Assembly (NCBI RefSeq): GCF_900299535.1
Contig: NZ_OMKE01000057.1
Span: forward strand, 101,612-165,611
Reading direction: 5' to 3'
Source: Aquimarina aquimarini
GTDB lineage: Bacteria; Bacteroidota; Bacteroidia; Flavobacteriales; Flavobacteriaceae
DNA: 64,000 nucleotides
This document shows positions 18,301-27,279 of the stretch, one piece after another. Position 1 is the first letter of the stretch. The number at the start of each line of letters is the position of its first letter. The notes under the pieces are model-generated. The model was given only the letters and a program-made list of their open reading frames with translations, made no database searches and had not been told where the DNA came from. A program made the position numbers and the translations under genes.

Positions 18301-19046
18301 GTTTGGTTGATTTAATTTCACCTTCTGGATCTCCTATAAATGGTCGTGAAATCTCTGCATTGTATTCAACACGTTTTGCAGGTCTTAATGAATTTGGTAT
18401 CCCTACATTCTTTGATGCTGATAATAATAGAGTAACCAATATCGACCTACAAAACAGAAATGATATTGAAAAAATATTGAAGTATGAAGGACCAACACAA
18501 CCAAGAGGAGCTGGTGGTTTTAGTAATACTGTTGAGTATGCAGGCTTTTCTTTATCAGCCAATATTTCTTTCAAATTTGATTACAAAATACGTTTGAATA
18601 GTAATTTCGAAGCAGCATATACTGACTTCAATTCTTTACCAGGAGAATTAATTAACAGATGGGCTGTTCCAGGAGATGAAAATGTAACCAATATTCCAGC
18701 CATTTTAGATAATCGTATTATAATCAGTCAACTTAATGGTAGGGTAAACAATGGACTTGTATCTGCTCGTGATAATGCATATCAACTATACAACAGTAGT
18801 GATCTAAGAGTTGTAGATGGTAGTTACGCACGTATGCGATCTATAGCACTAGGATATACCGTTCCATCCTCTTATGCTGAGAGATTAGGACTTTCTTCTG
18901 CAAGAATTCGTCTACAGGGAGAGAACTTATTCTTACTGTATTCTGACAAAGCATTGAATGGTCAAGACCCTGAATTTTTTAACTCAGGAGGTGCTGCATT
19001 ACCAGTACCTAAAACAGTATCTCTTTCACTTAATGTTGGATTTTAA
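15342..19046 (+). CDS. SusC/RagA family TonB-dependent receptor with STN domain
   Basis: This outer-membrane importer has 1234 residues from the preferred ATG at 15342; an ATG at 15312 would add ten residues. A signal peptide (TILLIILSLFRINASTYSQ) precedes an STN domain (about 45-115), which marks receptors that signal through FecR. A carboxypeptidase-regulatory-like domain follows (GQIVDKNGLPVPGATVSI), then a TonB box (EVVITDGY), the plug with LRIRGNTSLNGNN-type motif (seen as RIRIRGNTSLNGNNNPIWVV) and DASATALYGARAKNGVIVIT. The rest is the 22-strand barrel ending in aromatic F (LSLNVGF). It pairs with SusD immediately downstream. Confidence 0.97.
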   Translation: MKIIIQNHSNGVAKLIFNLKMRLTILLIILSLFRINASTYSQNTKISLDVQNFTIEKVFDLIQQKTEFKVFFKASEVNTNRRVSLKVSNRRVEYILNRIFKNTTTSYKIVDKQIVLVKKPVSSNASPIKNPQTALSKPQKGFEIKGQIVDKNGLPVPGATVSIQGTTQGVVTDFDGNFTMRVSVPDVLLVESLGFENQTIAITNKTKTVFNIVLIESVESLGEVVITDGYKKVDRRLFAGVATKLDLEDIKIEGVTDASRLLEGRDAGVVVDNVSGTFGASPRIRIRGNTSLNGNNNPIWVVDGVILEDNVELAQEDLASGDINSLIGSSVAGLNPDDIDSFSILKDASATALYGARAKNGVIVITTKKGKKGGLSVKYNNNFAYRLRPRYTNFNVLNSQQELSVYAELVEKGLIDLTTAQRAESYGVLGQYYNLRRPNNVQIGPNGQISDEFFNRYQTANTDWFKTLFTDFSLQQTHSLNVSGGSDDAVYYFSLSYLDDAGQTIGDEAQRYTTKLSTKFNLSDNFSLATSLTGSFRNQRTPGTNDRSLDPITGEFQREFEINPYSFSLTNSRSVTPYDENGNLEFFRKNYAPFNIIHELRNNYIDIDVTDIAFQTDLNYKITNNLTATSTFNYRKAITQREHIITGISNQAEAFRAGAGDNIIGPINPFLYQDRDNPNRPPYSILPEGGLNVYNENVLDYVYWRNSIAWNSTYKDIHQFTALLGQEIKSTTRQSREYTGIGISYENGYLVNTNPDAIDQLIDNNDQYFNISNFRDRFTGFFFNGGYTYDNRYTINGTLRYDGSNLQGSSPKARYLTNYNISGAWNIDNEDFFNVEWVNFLKLKATYGLSGGRGPLTSASLDLRGGIPLRPQDAETIIQINSLENSDLTFEKLKEFSTGLEFSLFNSRIAGEIGYYKRNSFDLIGTVRTSGVGGEAFKTGNFADLDVEGYEFGLSTVNIKTKNFKWSSNLNVGYNTEEVKNLKFNPRLVDLISPSGSPINGREISALYSTRFAGLNEFGIPTFFDADNNRVTNIDLQNRNDIEKILKYEGPTQPRGAGGFSNTVEYAGFSLSANISFKFDYKIRLNSNFEAAYTDFNSLPGELINRWAVPGDENVTNIPAILDNRIIISQLNGRVNNGLVSARDNAYQLYNSSDLRVVDGSYARMRSIALGYTVPSSYAERLGLSSARIRLQGENLFLLYSDKALNGQDPEFFNSGGAALPVPKTVSLSLNVGF

Positions 19047-19060
19047 AAAAAAGACTAATT

Positions 19061-20539
19061 ATGAAGAATAATAAATTAAAATCATATATACTATTATTTA
19101 TCCTTGCTATTGTAAGTGCTAGTTGCGAACAATATTTGGAAGAATCTCCTGATGACAGACTAGTACTAGATTCTGTTGATAAAGCGGCAAAACTAGTTGC
19201 AAATTCTTATTCTCAAGGAGGGTATGCATTTACTGATATGTACACCGATTTAGCAGGACCATTAGGAGTTCCTAATGCAGATGGAGTTGTACTTGATGCT
19301 GGAGGAAACACTATCCGCTTACAAGATCTACAAACCTATACTTGGGATAATGTAACTGCAATTTTTCAGGATACTCCTACTTTTTTTTGGAATCAAACGT
19401 ATGAGGCAATTGCACATACCAATGAGGTTCTTGCTGTAATTGATAATCTAGAAGGAGATCCAGAAAAAAGAAATGCAATAAAAGGAGAAGCACTTATTTC
19501 TAGAGCATACAATTACTTTATGTTAGTAAACATGTTTGGTATGCATTATGATAATAATGCTTCTACGAACCTAGGAGTACCCTATATCACAGAGCCTGAG
19601 ACAGAATTTTTACCAACTTACACCCGTAATACGGTAGCAGAAGTTTATGATTTTGTTGAAAAAGATTTACTTGATGGATTAGCCCTAATAAGTGATAAAT
19701 TTTTCTCGGGAACAAAAAAGTATCATTTTACAAAAAAAGCTGCTCAGGCTTTTGCTTCTAGATTTTATTTATGGAAAAGAGATTATGAAAACTGTATTAA
19801 GTATAGTAACCTCTTTATTGATGGTAATCCTGATATTTATGTAAAAAATGGAGAAGATTTTGTAATCTCAGGATCTAATGCAATTGCGATACAATACGCA
19901 AACCCAGAAGAACTAAGTAATGCTCTAGTTATTCAAAAAACAAGTAATTACCAAAACTATAGTTTAGGTTTTAGGTTAAATTCAAATGACGTTACAGCAC
20001 TTTTTACAAATCCATTATCAATAGGAGACATCAGAAATAACCCTTTTAATTTCACCGCTTTAGAAGTAAACTTTTTCCCTAAACTTTTTGAATATTTTTT
20101 CAGAGAAAATTTATCCTCAACTTCAGGATTACCTTATCATATTAGTGTAGAATTTAAAGGAGAAGAAGTTTTATTAAACAGAGCAGAAGCATATGTATTA
20201 AGTGGTAATCAAAGCGCAGCTCTTGCAGATATCAACCAATTAGCTGTAAAAAGATATAACGGAACAGAATATACAGATATTGCTGCTATTCAGTCTTTTT
20301 ATAATGCTAGTACTCCTGCAGATGGTATTCTAGAATTGATCTTACACGAGCGTAAGAAAGAATTTTGGGACCATGGATTACGTTGGTTTGATATCAAACG
20401 TCATAACCGTTCAGTAACACACGTACTTCCTGTAAGTGAAGGTGGACAAACACTTACTCTTACCGAGAATGACTTAAGAAAAGCAGTACAAATCCCTGAA
20501 GATGCAATTGCATTAGGACTAACTCCAAACCCTAGATAA
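19061..20539 (+). CDS. SusD/RagB family outer-membrane nutrient-binding lipoprotein
   Basis: This 492-residue surface lipoprotein acts as the lid of the SusC channel. The signal peptide ends in the lipobox VSASC (Cys22). QYLEESPDDRLVLDS after the cysteine is typical of the family, as are TPR-like helices such as ALISRAYNYFMLVNMFG. The C-terminal RHERKKEFWDHGLRWFDIKR-like block (seen as LILHERKKEFWDHGLRW) is the SusD signature. It starts 14 bp after susC. Its ligand is not predictable, but the next gene, a metallopeptidase, argues for peptides. Confidence 0.97.
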   Translation: MKNNKLKSYILLFILAIVSASCEQYLEESPDDRLVLDSVDKAAKLVANSYSQGGYAFTDMYTDLAGPLGVPNADGVVLDAGGNTIRLQDLQTYTWDNVTAIFQDTPTFFWNQTYEAIAHTNEVLAVIDNLEGDPEKRNAIKGEALISRAYNYFMLVNMFGMHYDNNASTNLGVPYITEPETEFLPTYTRNTVAEVYDFVEKDLLDGLALISDKFFSGTKKYHFTKKAAQAFASRFYLWKRDYENCIKYSNLFIDGNPDIYVKNGEDFVISGSNAIAIQYANPEELSNALVIQKTSNYQNYSLGFRLNSNDVTALFTNPLSIGDIRNNPFNFTALEVNFFPKLFEYFFRENLSSTSGLPYHISVEFKGEEVLLNRAEAYVLSGNQSAALADINQLAVKRYNGTEYTDIAAIQSFYNASTPADGILELILHERKKEFWDHGLRWFDIKRHNRSVTHVLPVSEGGQTLTLTENDLRKAVQIPEDAIALGLTPNPR

Positions 20540-20549
20540 AATATTGATT

Positions 20550-21449
20550 ATGAAGACAAAAATAAATATAACTCAAAAACTGTTGTTTATCGTATTTTCT
20601 ATCCTAATCATTCTAGCTTGTGATAGAGAAGAAACATTACAACCTACCGCTATTTTTGAAAATGGAGAACCAGAATCAACAACAGAAATTGATCAATTCT
20701 TAAAAAAGGAATTCAGAGACCCTTATGGATCTGTTATTCATTATAAATTTGTAGATAAATTTATCGATCCTACAAAATCTGCTACACCACCACGTATAGA
20801 TGTAGTACAACCAATAGCGGAACTTATCAAACAAGCCTGGATAGAGCCTTATAATAAGGCTTCAAACCAAGGAGGTGAATTTTTAGGAACATATTTCCCA
20901 GCAGAAATTGTAATCTTAGGTTCTCCTTTGTTTAATAGTAATGGGACTATAACACTCGGGGTAGCTGATTCTGGAGTAAGAGTAACACTTACTCAAGCTA
21001 ATGAGTATACACCTGATAATACAGCTTGGATTGTACAAACATTCAGAACCTTACATCATGAATTTGCACATATTATTGATCAGAATTTTAAATTTGACAT
21101 AGAGTCTTTCTTTAGAATTTCTGAAGATAATTATACTTCTTCTGGTACTTGGTTTACTCTAAGTCAAAACCAAGCAATAGAAAGAGGTATGGTTACCCCT
21201 TATGCGACTTCATCTCCTGCAGAAGATTTTGCAGAAACTATGGCTTTTATCATTACAACAGATCCAGATGTATTCGAAGCTACTTATATTACTCCAGAAA
21301 CATGTGATGGAAATCCTGCTTGTATTGCCAGAAACGAAGGGAGAGCTCGCATCAAAGAAAAATACGATGTTATCATCAAGTATATGAAAGAAGATGTAGG
21401 AATAGATATGAATATTCTCAGAGATGAATTTTTAAATAGTATTAATTAA
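20550..21449 (+). CDS. SusCD-associated putative zinc-binding metallopeptidase lipoprotein
   Basis: This 299-residue lipoprotein resembles the putative zinc metallopeptidases encoded next to SusCD pairs (PF15890-like). The lipobox is IILAC. The gluzincin/zincin motif HEFAH (H170, E171, H174) is preceded by RTLHH and followed by IIDQNFKFD. A downstream SSPAEDFAETMAF supplies a likely third ligand or metal-proximal Glu/Asp. A TTG at 20544 is in frame, but the ATG at 20550 is preferred. Surface-anchored beside SusD, it probably trims peptides for import. Activity is inferred from motif only. Confidence 0.85.
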   Translation: MKTKINITQKLLFIVFSILIILACDREETLQPTAIFENGEPESTTEIDQFLKKEFRDPYGSVIHYKFVDKFIDPTKSATPPRIDVVQPIAELIKQAWIEPYNKASNQGGEFLGTYFPAEIVILGSPLFNSNGTITLGVADSGVRVTLTQANEYTPDNTAWIVQTFRTLHHEFAHIIDQNFKFDIESFFRISEDNYTSSGTWFTLSQNQAIERGMVTPYATSSPAEDFAETMAFIITTDPDVFEATYITPETCDGNPACIARNEGRARIKEKYDVIIKYMKEDVGIDMNILRDEFLNSIN

Positions 21450-21461
21450 ACCTTGAATAAC

Positions 21462-22832
21462 ATGTTAAAAAATATAAAAATATATACATTATTTATCCTT
21501 ACTCTTGGTTTTATGGCTTGTAGCACTGATAATGATGTAGAGCCATTATTTGACCAAGATATTGATAGTCGTGTTGATGCACTTTTATTAAATTATAAAA
21601 AAATTCTAACTACTCCCGAATTTGGTTGGAAAGCGGATTATATCCCAGAAGAAGGAGAACCTTTATTTAGAATTCATTTGAATTTTAATGATGATAATAC
21701 AGTTGAATCAACTTCTGATTATAAAAATGGAGAAAACGATTTACCTTCTACGTATCGTGTAGGTAAAAGTCAATTTCCAGAATTAATTTTAGAAAACTAT
21801 TCTACATTACATAGCCTATTTGAAGTTCAGCAATTCGCTCTTGGAGCGGAATTCGAATTTATATTTGATGAAGTTTCTAGTGATAAAATTGTACTTAGAA
21901 GTAAAACTGATAAAGATCAAAAATCAATAATTACATTAACTCCTGCTACAGCTACAGACAAGAACAACATTATAGCTTCTAGAGAATTTGAAACTCGTTT
22001 GAAAGATAGGCATCTTACTAGTAATTTTTTCAGATCTTTAATCGTTACGAATGCTTCATCTGAACAAGTATTTTCTTCTAACTTTTCTTTTGATATCGAT
22101 AGAAGAAGAGGTGTTTTTACAGGAGAAGATACTAATAATGTTGTATCGTCTTATGACTTACCATTAAATACGACTGAAACAGGTTTTGATTTTGAAATTC
22201 CTTTTTCATTTAACGGTATAGATTTTAAATCTTTTATTTATGATGAAGGTACTAACACATTTATATCTACTGTAGGTGATTTAACCACCACAATTCTTGC
22301 TTCGATTGAACCAGGATATATTAGTAATGATATTTTTTCTATCGGTCAAAGCTCTTCTGGTCCAAGATTCTTATATCGTAGATCATTTGATAGTCCGTTT
22401 GTTTCTTCTGGATTTGAAGCTATAATTGACCAACTCAATGCTGATGCTTCTTCTACTTTTGGATTTAGTTTTAACCAATTCTTTTTTGAAACTAATCCAG
22501 AAATAAGTGGTAACAACACAACACTTTCGATCGTATTGAATGAAATTGCTGACCCTACTAACTCAATAACTTTCTACTATGAATATGAGGCTACTATAGT
22601 AGATAAAAAGTTAATTTTAACATACATAGGCCCAAGTACTACCCAAGGAAATCCTAGTTTTAACGGACTTCTTGAAGCCAATGCTTTGCCTTTAATCAAT
22701 TTTTACGGAAATCCTCTTGGTCTTATTTATACTGATAGAGGCAATTTTTTAAATTTCATAAACCTAGGTTCAAGTTTTTCTAGTATTCAAGATCCTTCAC
22801 TAAGTGTTTATGGACCTTGGGTTAATTTCTAA
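21462..22832 (+). CDS. DUF4302 family lipoprotein of the SusCD locus
   Basis: This 456-residue lipoprotein has signal peptide IYTLFILTLGFMAC (Cys20) followed by an acidic linker. The RVDALLLNYKKILTTPEFGWKA start and the repeated beta-strand blocks (LHLNFNDDNTVE-like, DKIVLRSKTDKDQ) match the DUF4302 family that recurs downstream of SusCD plus zinc peptidase genes in Bacteroidota. The function is unknown; a surface-glycan- or peptide-binding accessory is plausible by position. An in-frame TTG at 21453 is less likely than the ATG at 21462. A terminator closes the operon. Confidence 0.8.
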   Translation: MLKNIKIYTLFILTLGFMACSTDNDVEPLFDQDIDSRVDALLLNYKKILTTPEFGWKADYIPEEGEPLFRIHLNFNDDNTVESTSDYKNGENDLPSTYRVGKSQFPELILENYSTLHSLFEVQQFALGAEFEFIFDEVSSDKIVLRSKTDKDQKSIITLTPATATDKNNIIASREFETRLKDRHLTSNFFRSLIVTNASSEQVFSSNFSFDIDRRRGVFTGEDTNNVVSSYDLPLNTTETGFDFEIPFSFNGIDFKSFIYDEGTNTFISTVGDLTTTILASIEPGYISNDIFSIGQSSSGPRFLYRRSFDSPFVSSGFEAIIDQLNADASSTFGFSFNQFFFETNPEISGNNTTLSIVLNEIADPTNSITFYYEYEATIVDKKLILTYIGPSTTQGNPSFNGLLEANALPLINFYGNPLGLIYTDRGNFLNFINLGSSFSSIQDPSLSVYGPWVNF

Positions 22833-22899
22833 GACAGATAAAAATATTTACAAATGACTATTGTTCCCTCAATAGCCTAATTAACTCAACTTGCGAAAG

Positions 22900-22925
22900 C
22901 CCGAAGTTTTTACTTCGGGTTTTCT
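22900..22925 (+). terminator. intrinsic terminator of the SusCD operon
   Basis: An 8-bp stem (CCCGAAGT / ACTTCGGG) with a short T-rich loop is followed by TTTTTCTTATTT, 68 bp after the DUF4302 stop. Confidence 0.88.
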
Positions 22926-23090
22926 TATTTAATATAAAAGCTTACACATTTTTTTGAAAAAAAATATCAATATGTTTTAACTATTCCTTGTTATCCCCCT
23001 ATGGTTTATTGACTTATCCTCTTATAAATATGTTAAGAAATCTGTATTACTTATCTCTTTTATTTAAATTAGGCGATCAAATTAACACAA

Positions 23091-24425
23091 ATGAAAACAT
23101 TTATCACTGCCACCCTACTATTCATGTCTACTATTTTAGTTTCACAAACTGATCAACGCATTTATGATATTATCAATACTATTTCTACTGATAGAATTGA
23201 AACTGATATTAAAAAATTAGCAGCATTTGGTACTCGAAATACTTTCAGTGATACCATTTCTGATACAAGAGGAATTGGAGCTGCAAGAAGGTGGATAAAA
23301 CAAGAATTTGAAAACGTTTCAAAACAATGCTCTAGCTGTCTTTCTGTATTTTATCAAAAAGATTTTGTTACCAAAGACATGGGAACTAGAGTTCCGCATG
23401 ATGCGTGGGTTGTAAATGTAGTTGCAATACAAAAAGGTACCAAATACCCCAATCGCTATATTATCATGAGTGGTGATATAGATTCTAGAGCTAGTGATAC
23501 TATGGATTTTACTACTGATGCTCCTGGAGCTAATGATAATGCAAGCGGAATGGCGGGTACAATCGAAGCTGCCCGAGTATTATCTAAATACTCTTTTGAG
23601 AATAGTATCATCTATGTTGGATTATCAGGAGAGGAACAAGGGCTCTTTGGAGGGGGTGGTCTTGCCAAATATGCAAAAAATAAAGGATGGGATATTATAG
23701 GCATTCTCAACAATGATATGATTGGCAATATCAAAGGAGTTGATGGGGTAATTGACAATAGGTCATTCAGAATATTTTCTGAACCTACCAATCCTACCGA
23801 TACTGAAAAAACGATAAAACGAAGACGTTTTTATGGAGGTGAAGTTGATGGAGTTTCTAGGCAACTAGCAAGGTATGTACATAAAAATGTAAAAACATAT
23901 ATGCCAGAAATGAACCCCATGATGATCTACAGACTAGATCGTTTTGGCAGAGGTGGCCACCATAGACCATTTAACGATTTGGGGTATGCTGGAATCAGAA
24001 TTATGGAAGCTCATGAAAACTATACACAACAACATCAAAATATAAGAGAAGAAAACGGAATTAACTATGGTGATGTCGTGGAACACGTAAATTTTGAATA
24101 TGCAGCAAAGTTAACTGCTGTAAACGCTATAAATTTAGCTAGCATTGCTTGGGCTCCTCCTGCTCCTTCAGAAGTAAAAATAGGGGGTATTGTAAAACCC
24201 GCAGCAAAATTTAAATGGAAAAAAGTTAATGACCCTAATGTAGTAGGATATAAAATATATTGGCGAGACACGACTTCTCCTACCTGGGATCATAGTAGAT
24301 TTGTTGGTGATATAGACAATTTTGTATTAGATGGTATTGTTATTGATAATTTCTTTTTTGGGATTGCAACAGTAGGCAAAAATGGTTTTGAGAGCCCTGT
24401 AGTATTTCCTTCAGAAGTATTTTGA
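23091..24425 (+). CDS. secreted M28 family metallopeptidase with C-terminal Fn3-like domain
   Basis: This 444-residue exported aminopeptidase-like enzyme has a signal peptide at MKTFITATLLFMSTILVSQ. The di-zinc site of M28 is visible: SGDIDSRASD (first metal-ligand region; Asp here where many M28 members have His), GANDNASGMAGTIEAARVL (bridging Asp), and GLSGEEQGLFGG (catalytic Glu and metal Glu). A conserved Asp follows in NNDMIGN and a late His in MEAHENYTQQHQ. The last 90 residues (PPAPSEVKI ... VGYKIYWRD) look like a fibronectin type III domain. It is presumably a digestive peptidase that works with the SusCD locus upstream; no sorting tail is visible. Confidence 0.9.
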   Translation: MKTFITATLLFMSTILVSQTDQRIYDIINTISTDRIETDIKKLAAFGTRNTFSDTISDTRGIGAARRWIKQEFENVSKQCSSCLSVFYQKDFVTKDMGTRVPHDAWVVNVVAIQKGTKYPNRYIIMSGDIDSRASDTMDFTTDAPGANDNASGMAGTIEAARVLSKYSFENSIIYVGLSGEEQGLFGGGGLAKYAKNKGWDIIGILNNDMIGNIKGVDGVIDNRSFRIFSEPTNPTDTEKTIKRRRFYGGEVDGVSRQLARYVHKNVKTYMPEMNPMMIYRLDRFGRGGHHRPFNDLGYAGIRIMEAHENYTQQHQNIREENGINYGDVVEHVNFEYAAKLTAVNAINLASIAWAPPAPSEVKIGGIVKPAAKFKWKKVNDPNVVGYKIYWRDTTSPTWDHSRFVGDIDNFVLDGIVIDNFFFGIATVGKNGFESPVVFPSEVF

Positions 24426-24529
24426 ATCTAATAACAGTATTATAAAACTTTAACTAAGTTTACCGTAGAAGAGAAAATAGTCTTTACCACACTATTTAAC
24501 TCATACATGACATAATTATATAATAAACA

Positions 24530-26155
24530 ATGCATAAATTTTCACTTTTCGTTTTACTTACTATTCAGATACAGTTATTATCTGCTCAAGAATCAAATTT
24601 TACTAGACAAGATTCATTACGTGGTACAATAACTCCAGAAAGAGCATGGTGGGATCTTACTTATTACCACCTCGATATTGCAGTAAACCCAGATAAAAAA
24701 ACTATTTCAGGAAAAAACACCATCTATTATAAGGTACTCAAAGAGCATACTGTCATGCAGATTGATTTGCAACCTCCATTAAAAATTGAGAAAGTAGTAC
24801 AAAACAATACTCCGCTACAAGTAAAATCAGAGGGGAATGCACATTTTATTACACTCTCTTCTACTCAAAAAGAAAATAGTATCCAAGCCATAGAAGTATA
24901 CTACAGTGGTACACCTCGTGAAGCAGTTCGTGCTCCTTGGGATGGGGGAATCTCTTGGAAAAAAGACCAAAATGGGAATCATTTTGTTGCCTCTTCCTGC
25001 CAAGGATTAGGAGCTAGTGTATGGTGGCCAAACAAAGACCATATGTATGATGAAGTAGATAGTTTACTTATAAGTGTAAATGTTCCTAAAGATCTTATGA
25101 ATATTTCTAATGGGCGATTGCGAAAAGTAGAAAATCATGCCAATAAAACTAAAACCTACCATTGGTTTGTAAACAACCCTATTAATAACTACGGAGTAAA
25201 TATTAATATTGGTGATTATGTACATTTTGGAGAGCAATATCAAGGAGAAAAAGGAACTCTAGATATGAACTATTATGTACTCAGAGATAACCTAGAAAAA
25301 GCTAAGAAGCAGTTTAAAGACGCTCCAAAAACAATGAAAGCCTTTGAACATTGGTTTGGTCCCTACCCTTTTTATGAAGATAGTTATAAACTTGTAGAAG
25401 TACCTTATCTTGGAATGGAACACCAAAGCTCTGTAACCTATGGAAATAAATATGCAAATGGATATTTAGGCAATGACCTTTCTGGTTCTGGATGGGGGTT
25501 AAAATTTGATTTTATCATTGTTCATGAATCAGGACATGAATGGTTTGCCAATAATATAACCAATAGAGATATTGCCGATATGTGGATTCATGAAAGCTTT
25601 ACTGCATATTCTGAAAGCTTATTTGTGGATTATTATTATGGAAAAAAAGCAGCTTCTGAATATGTTATAGGTACTAGAAAAATTATCCTAAACGACAAAC
25701 CTATAATTGGAGCTTATAATGTGAATGATGAAGGGTCGGGAGATATGTATTACAAAGGAGCAAATATGTTACATACCTTACGGCAACTTGTAGAAGATGA
25801 TACAAAGTGGCGATCTATCCTAAGAGGTCTTAATACCAAATTTTATCATCAAACCGTTACCACAAAACAAATAGAAGATTATCTAAGTACCATAACAGGC
25901 ATTGATTTAAAACAGTTTTTTGATCAATACCTTAGAGACACAAGAATACCTATTCTAGAGTATACTTTTGAAAAAGACACCTTAAAATTTAGATACACCA
26001 ATATTGTTGAAAAATTTGATATGCCTATTCGTATTTTTGTTGATGGAACACCTTTATGGATTCGCCCTAATGCGTCATGGCAAAGAAAAGAATTGAAAGG
26101 AAATAAGATTACTATTGACCCTAATTTCTATATAGATAGTACTGTATTGCAATGA
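24530..26155 (+). CDS. secreted M1 family metallopeptidase (aminopeptidase N-like)
   Basis: This 541-residue gluzincin has signal peptide MHKFSLFVLLTIQIQLLSAQ. The beta-sandwich N-terminal domain leads to the substrate-recognition block YLGMEHQSSVTYG (GxMEN-type loop, with Gln in place of Asn). The zinc motif is HESGH (H332, E333, H336), with the third ligand Glu355 in WIHESFTAYSE after the expected 18 residues. A Tyr in YYKGANMLHTLR is at the usual transition-state position. At 541 residues it lacks the large C-terminal domain of aminopeptidase N, which is normal for the short bacterial M1 enzymes. It would remove N-terminal residues from peptides outside the cytoplasm. Confidence 0.93.
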   Translation: MHKFSLFVLLTIQIQLLSAQESNFTRQDSLRGTITPERAWWDLTYYHLDIAVNPDKKTISGKNTIYYKVLKEHTVMQIDLQPPLKIEKVVQNNTPLQVKSEGNAHFITLSSTQKENSIQAIEVYYSGTPREAVRAPWDGGISWKKDQNGNHFVASSCQGLGASVWWPNKDHMYDEVDSLLISVNVPKDLMNISNGRLRKVENHANKTKTYHWFVNNPINNYGVNINIGDYVHFGEQYQGEKGTLDMNYYVLRDNLEKAKKQFKDAPKTMKAFEHWFGPYPFYEDSYKLVEVPYLGMEHQSSVTYGNKYANGYLGNDLSGSGWGLKFDFIIVHESGHEWFANNITNRDIADMWIHESFTAYSESLFVDYYYGKKAASEYVIGTRKIILNDKPIIGAYNVNDEGSGDMYYKGANMLHTLRQLVEDDTKWRSILRGLNTKFYHQTVTTKQIEDYLSTITGIDLKQFFDQYLRDTRIPILEYTFEKDTLKFRYTNIVEKFDMPIRIFVDGTPLWIRPNASWQRKELKGNKITIDPNFYIDSTVLQ

Positions 26156-26174
26156 TTTTACCTAGTAAGCTGTA

Positions 26175-26720
26175 ATGACCAAAAATCAGATAATGAAATT
26201 CTCCCCCTTCCCTATTTTACAAACCAATAGATTACAATTAAGACAATTAGAAAAAAATGACAGTGCGGAAGTAAAATTCTTACGATCAGATGAACTAGTT
26301 AATACTTATGTAAAAAGGCCAAAAACTAATACCATAGAAGAAGCTATTCATTTTATCAATAAAATTAATACAGGAATTGAACAAGGTGACTGGGTATTCT
26401 GGGGGATTACCATAAAAGGAAACCCAAAACTTATAGGTACAATCTGTTTATGGAATTTCTCTGAGGATAAAAAAAATGCAGAAATTGGTTACGACTTACA
26501 CACCTCCTTTCATAAAAAAGGTATTATGAATGAAGCTCTAACCTGTATACTTGATTACGGGTTTACAACTCTTCAGTTACATACTATAGAAGCATACACA
26601 CATCAAAATAATGAAGCCTCAAAAAACTTACTAATTAGAAATAATTTTAAGCTCTTGCTCAACAAGACCGACCCAGATAACGTAGATAATATTATTTTTT
26701 CTTTACATAAACTATCTTAG
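26175..26720 (+). CDS. GNAT family N-acetyltransferase (RimJ/RimL-like)
   Basis: This 181-residue cytoplasmic acyltransferase carries the RimJ/RimL N-terminal pattern LQTNRLQLRQLEKNDSAEV. The acetyl-CoA-binding region (EIGYDLHTSFHKKGIMNEAL, with a weakened Q/RxxGxG loop) is followed by HTIEAYTHQNNEASKNLLIRN. The target is unknown: ribosomal protein, peptide or small molecule. A second in-frame ATG at 26193 is also possible. It follows the M1 peptidase by 19 bp and may share its transcript. Confidence 0.85.
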   Translation: MTKNQIMKFSPFPILQTNRLQLRQLEKNDSAEVKFLRSDELVNTYVKRPKTNTIEEAIHFINKINTGIEQGDWVFWGITIKGNPKLIGTICLWNFSEDKKNAEIGYDLHTSFHKKGIMNEALTCILDYGFTTLQLHTIEAYTHQNNEASKNLLIRNNFKLLLNKTDPDNVDNIIFSLHKLS

Positions 26721-26853
26721 GATAAGTCTTCAAAGTATTTGCTTGAAACCGATCTTTAATTTCGAGACAGGCTTCAAAGCATTAAAACCTCACTTAGTAA
26801 GTAAAACCCTTCTATACAAACACTTTATTAATTATTTTCTATAAACCTCTACC

Positions 26854-27237
26854 TTAGTTCTCAAGTGGCTGTGTATATTTTACTATATCTATTCCGATAC
26901 CATTAGGATCTTGTATAGCAAAATGTCTTTCTCCCCAAGGTTCATCTCTAATATCAACTTTTATTTCTACTTTCTTTTGCGTTACCTCTTCATACATCTT
27001 ATCTACATCATCTACTTCTATCGTTAAATACATCCCTTCCCCTCTAAAAGGTTTATGAAAAAAAGGTTGTTGCGTAGGGTGATTAGGTAATAAAAAACTG
27101 ATCGTGTCTTTCTCATTAGGTGTTTTTAACAGAAGATAAAATTCATTCTCAAATTTTATCCCAAAGTTTAAATTATCTACATAAAAAGACTTTGTTTCTT
27201 TTAGGTTTTTGGTTAAAACTCCTGCGTTTAATCTCAT
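26854..27237 (-). CDS. VOC family protein (glyoxalase/bleomycin-resistance fold)
   Basis: This 127-residue protein has two beta-alpha-beta-beta-beta modules. The first has LTKNLKETKSFYVDNLNFGIKFENEFYLLL; the second has MYLTIEVDDVDKMYEEVTQ and ends with RHFAIQDPNGIGIDIVKYT, the standard VOC C-terminal strand with a metal-binding Glu/Asp position. Members include dioxygenases, glyoxalases and antibiotic-sequestering proteins; which one this is cannot be decided from sequence. It may be transcribed with the phosphotransferase gene, which lies 42 bp upstream on the same strand. Confidence 0.88.
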   Translation of the reverse strand: MRLNAGVLTKNLKETKSFYVDNLNFGIKFENEFYLLLKTPNEKDTISFLLPNHPTQQPFFHKPFRGEGMYLTIEVDDVDKMYEEVTQKKVEIKVDIRDEPWGERHFAIQDPNGIGIDIVKYTQPLEN

Positions 27238-27279
27238 AATGTTATTGTTTTAAAATTACATAATTAATAGTAAAAAAAA

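Noticed and set aside
18086..18574. Minus-strand open frame of 162 codons inside susC
   Set aside because: It lies wholly within the barrel-coding part of an intact, well-supported gene.
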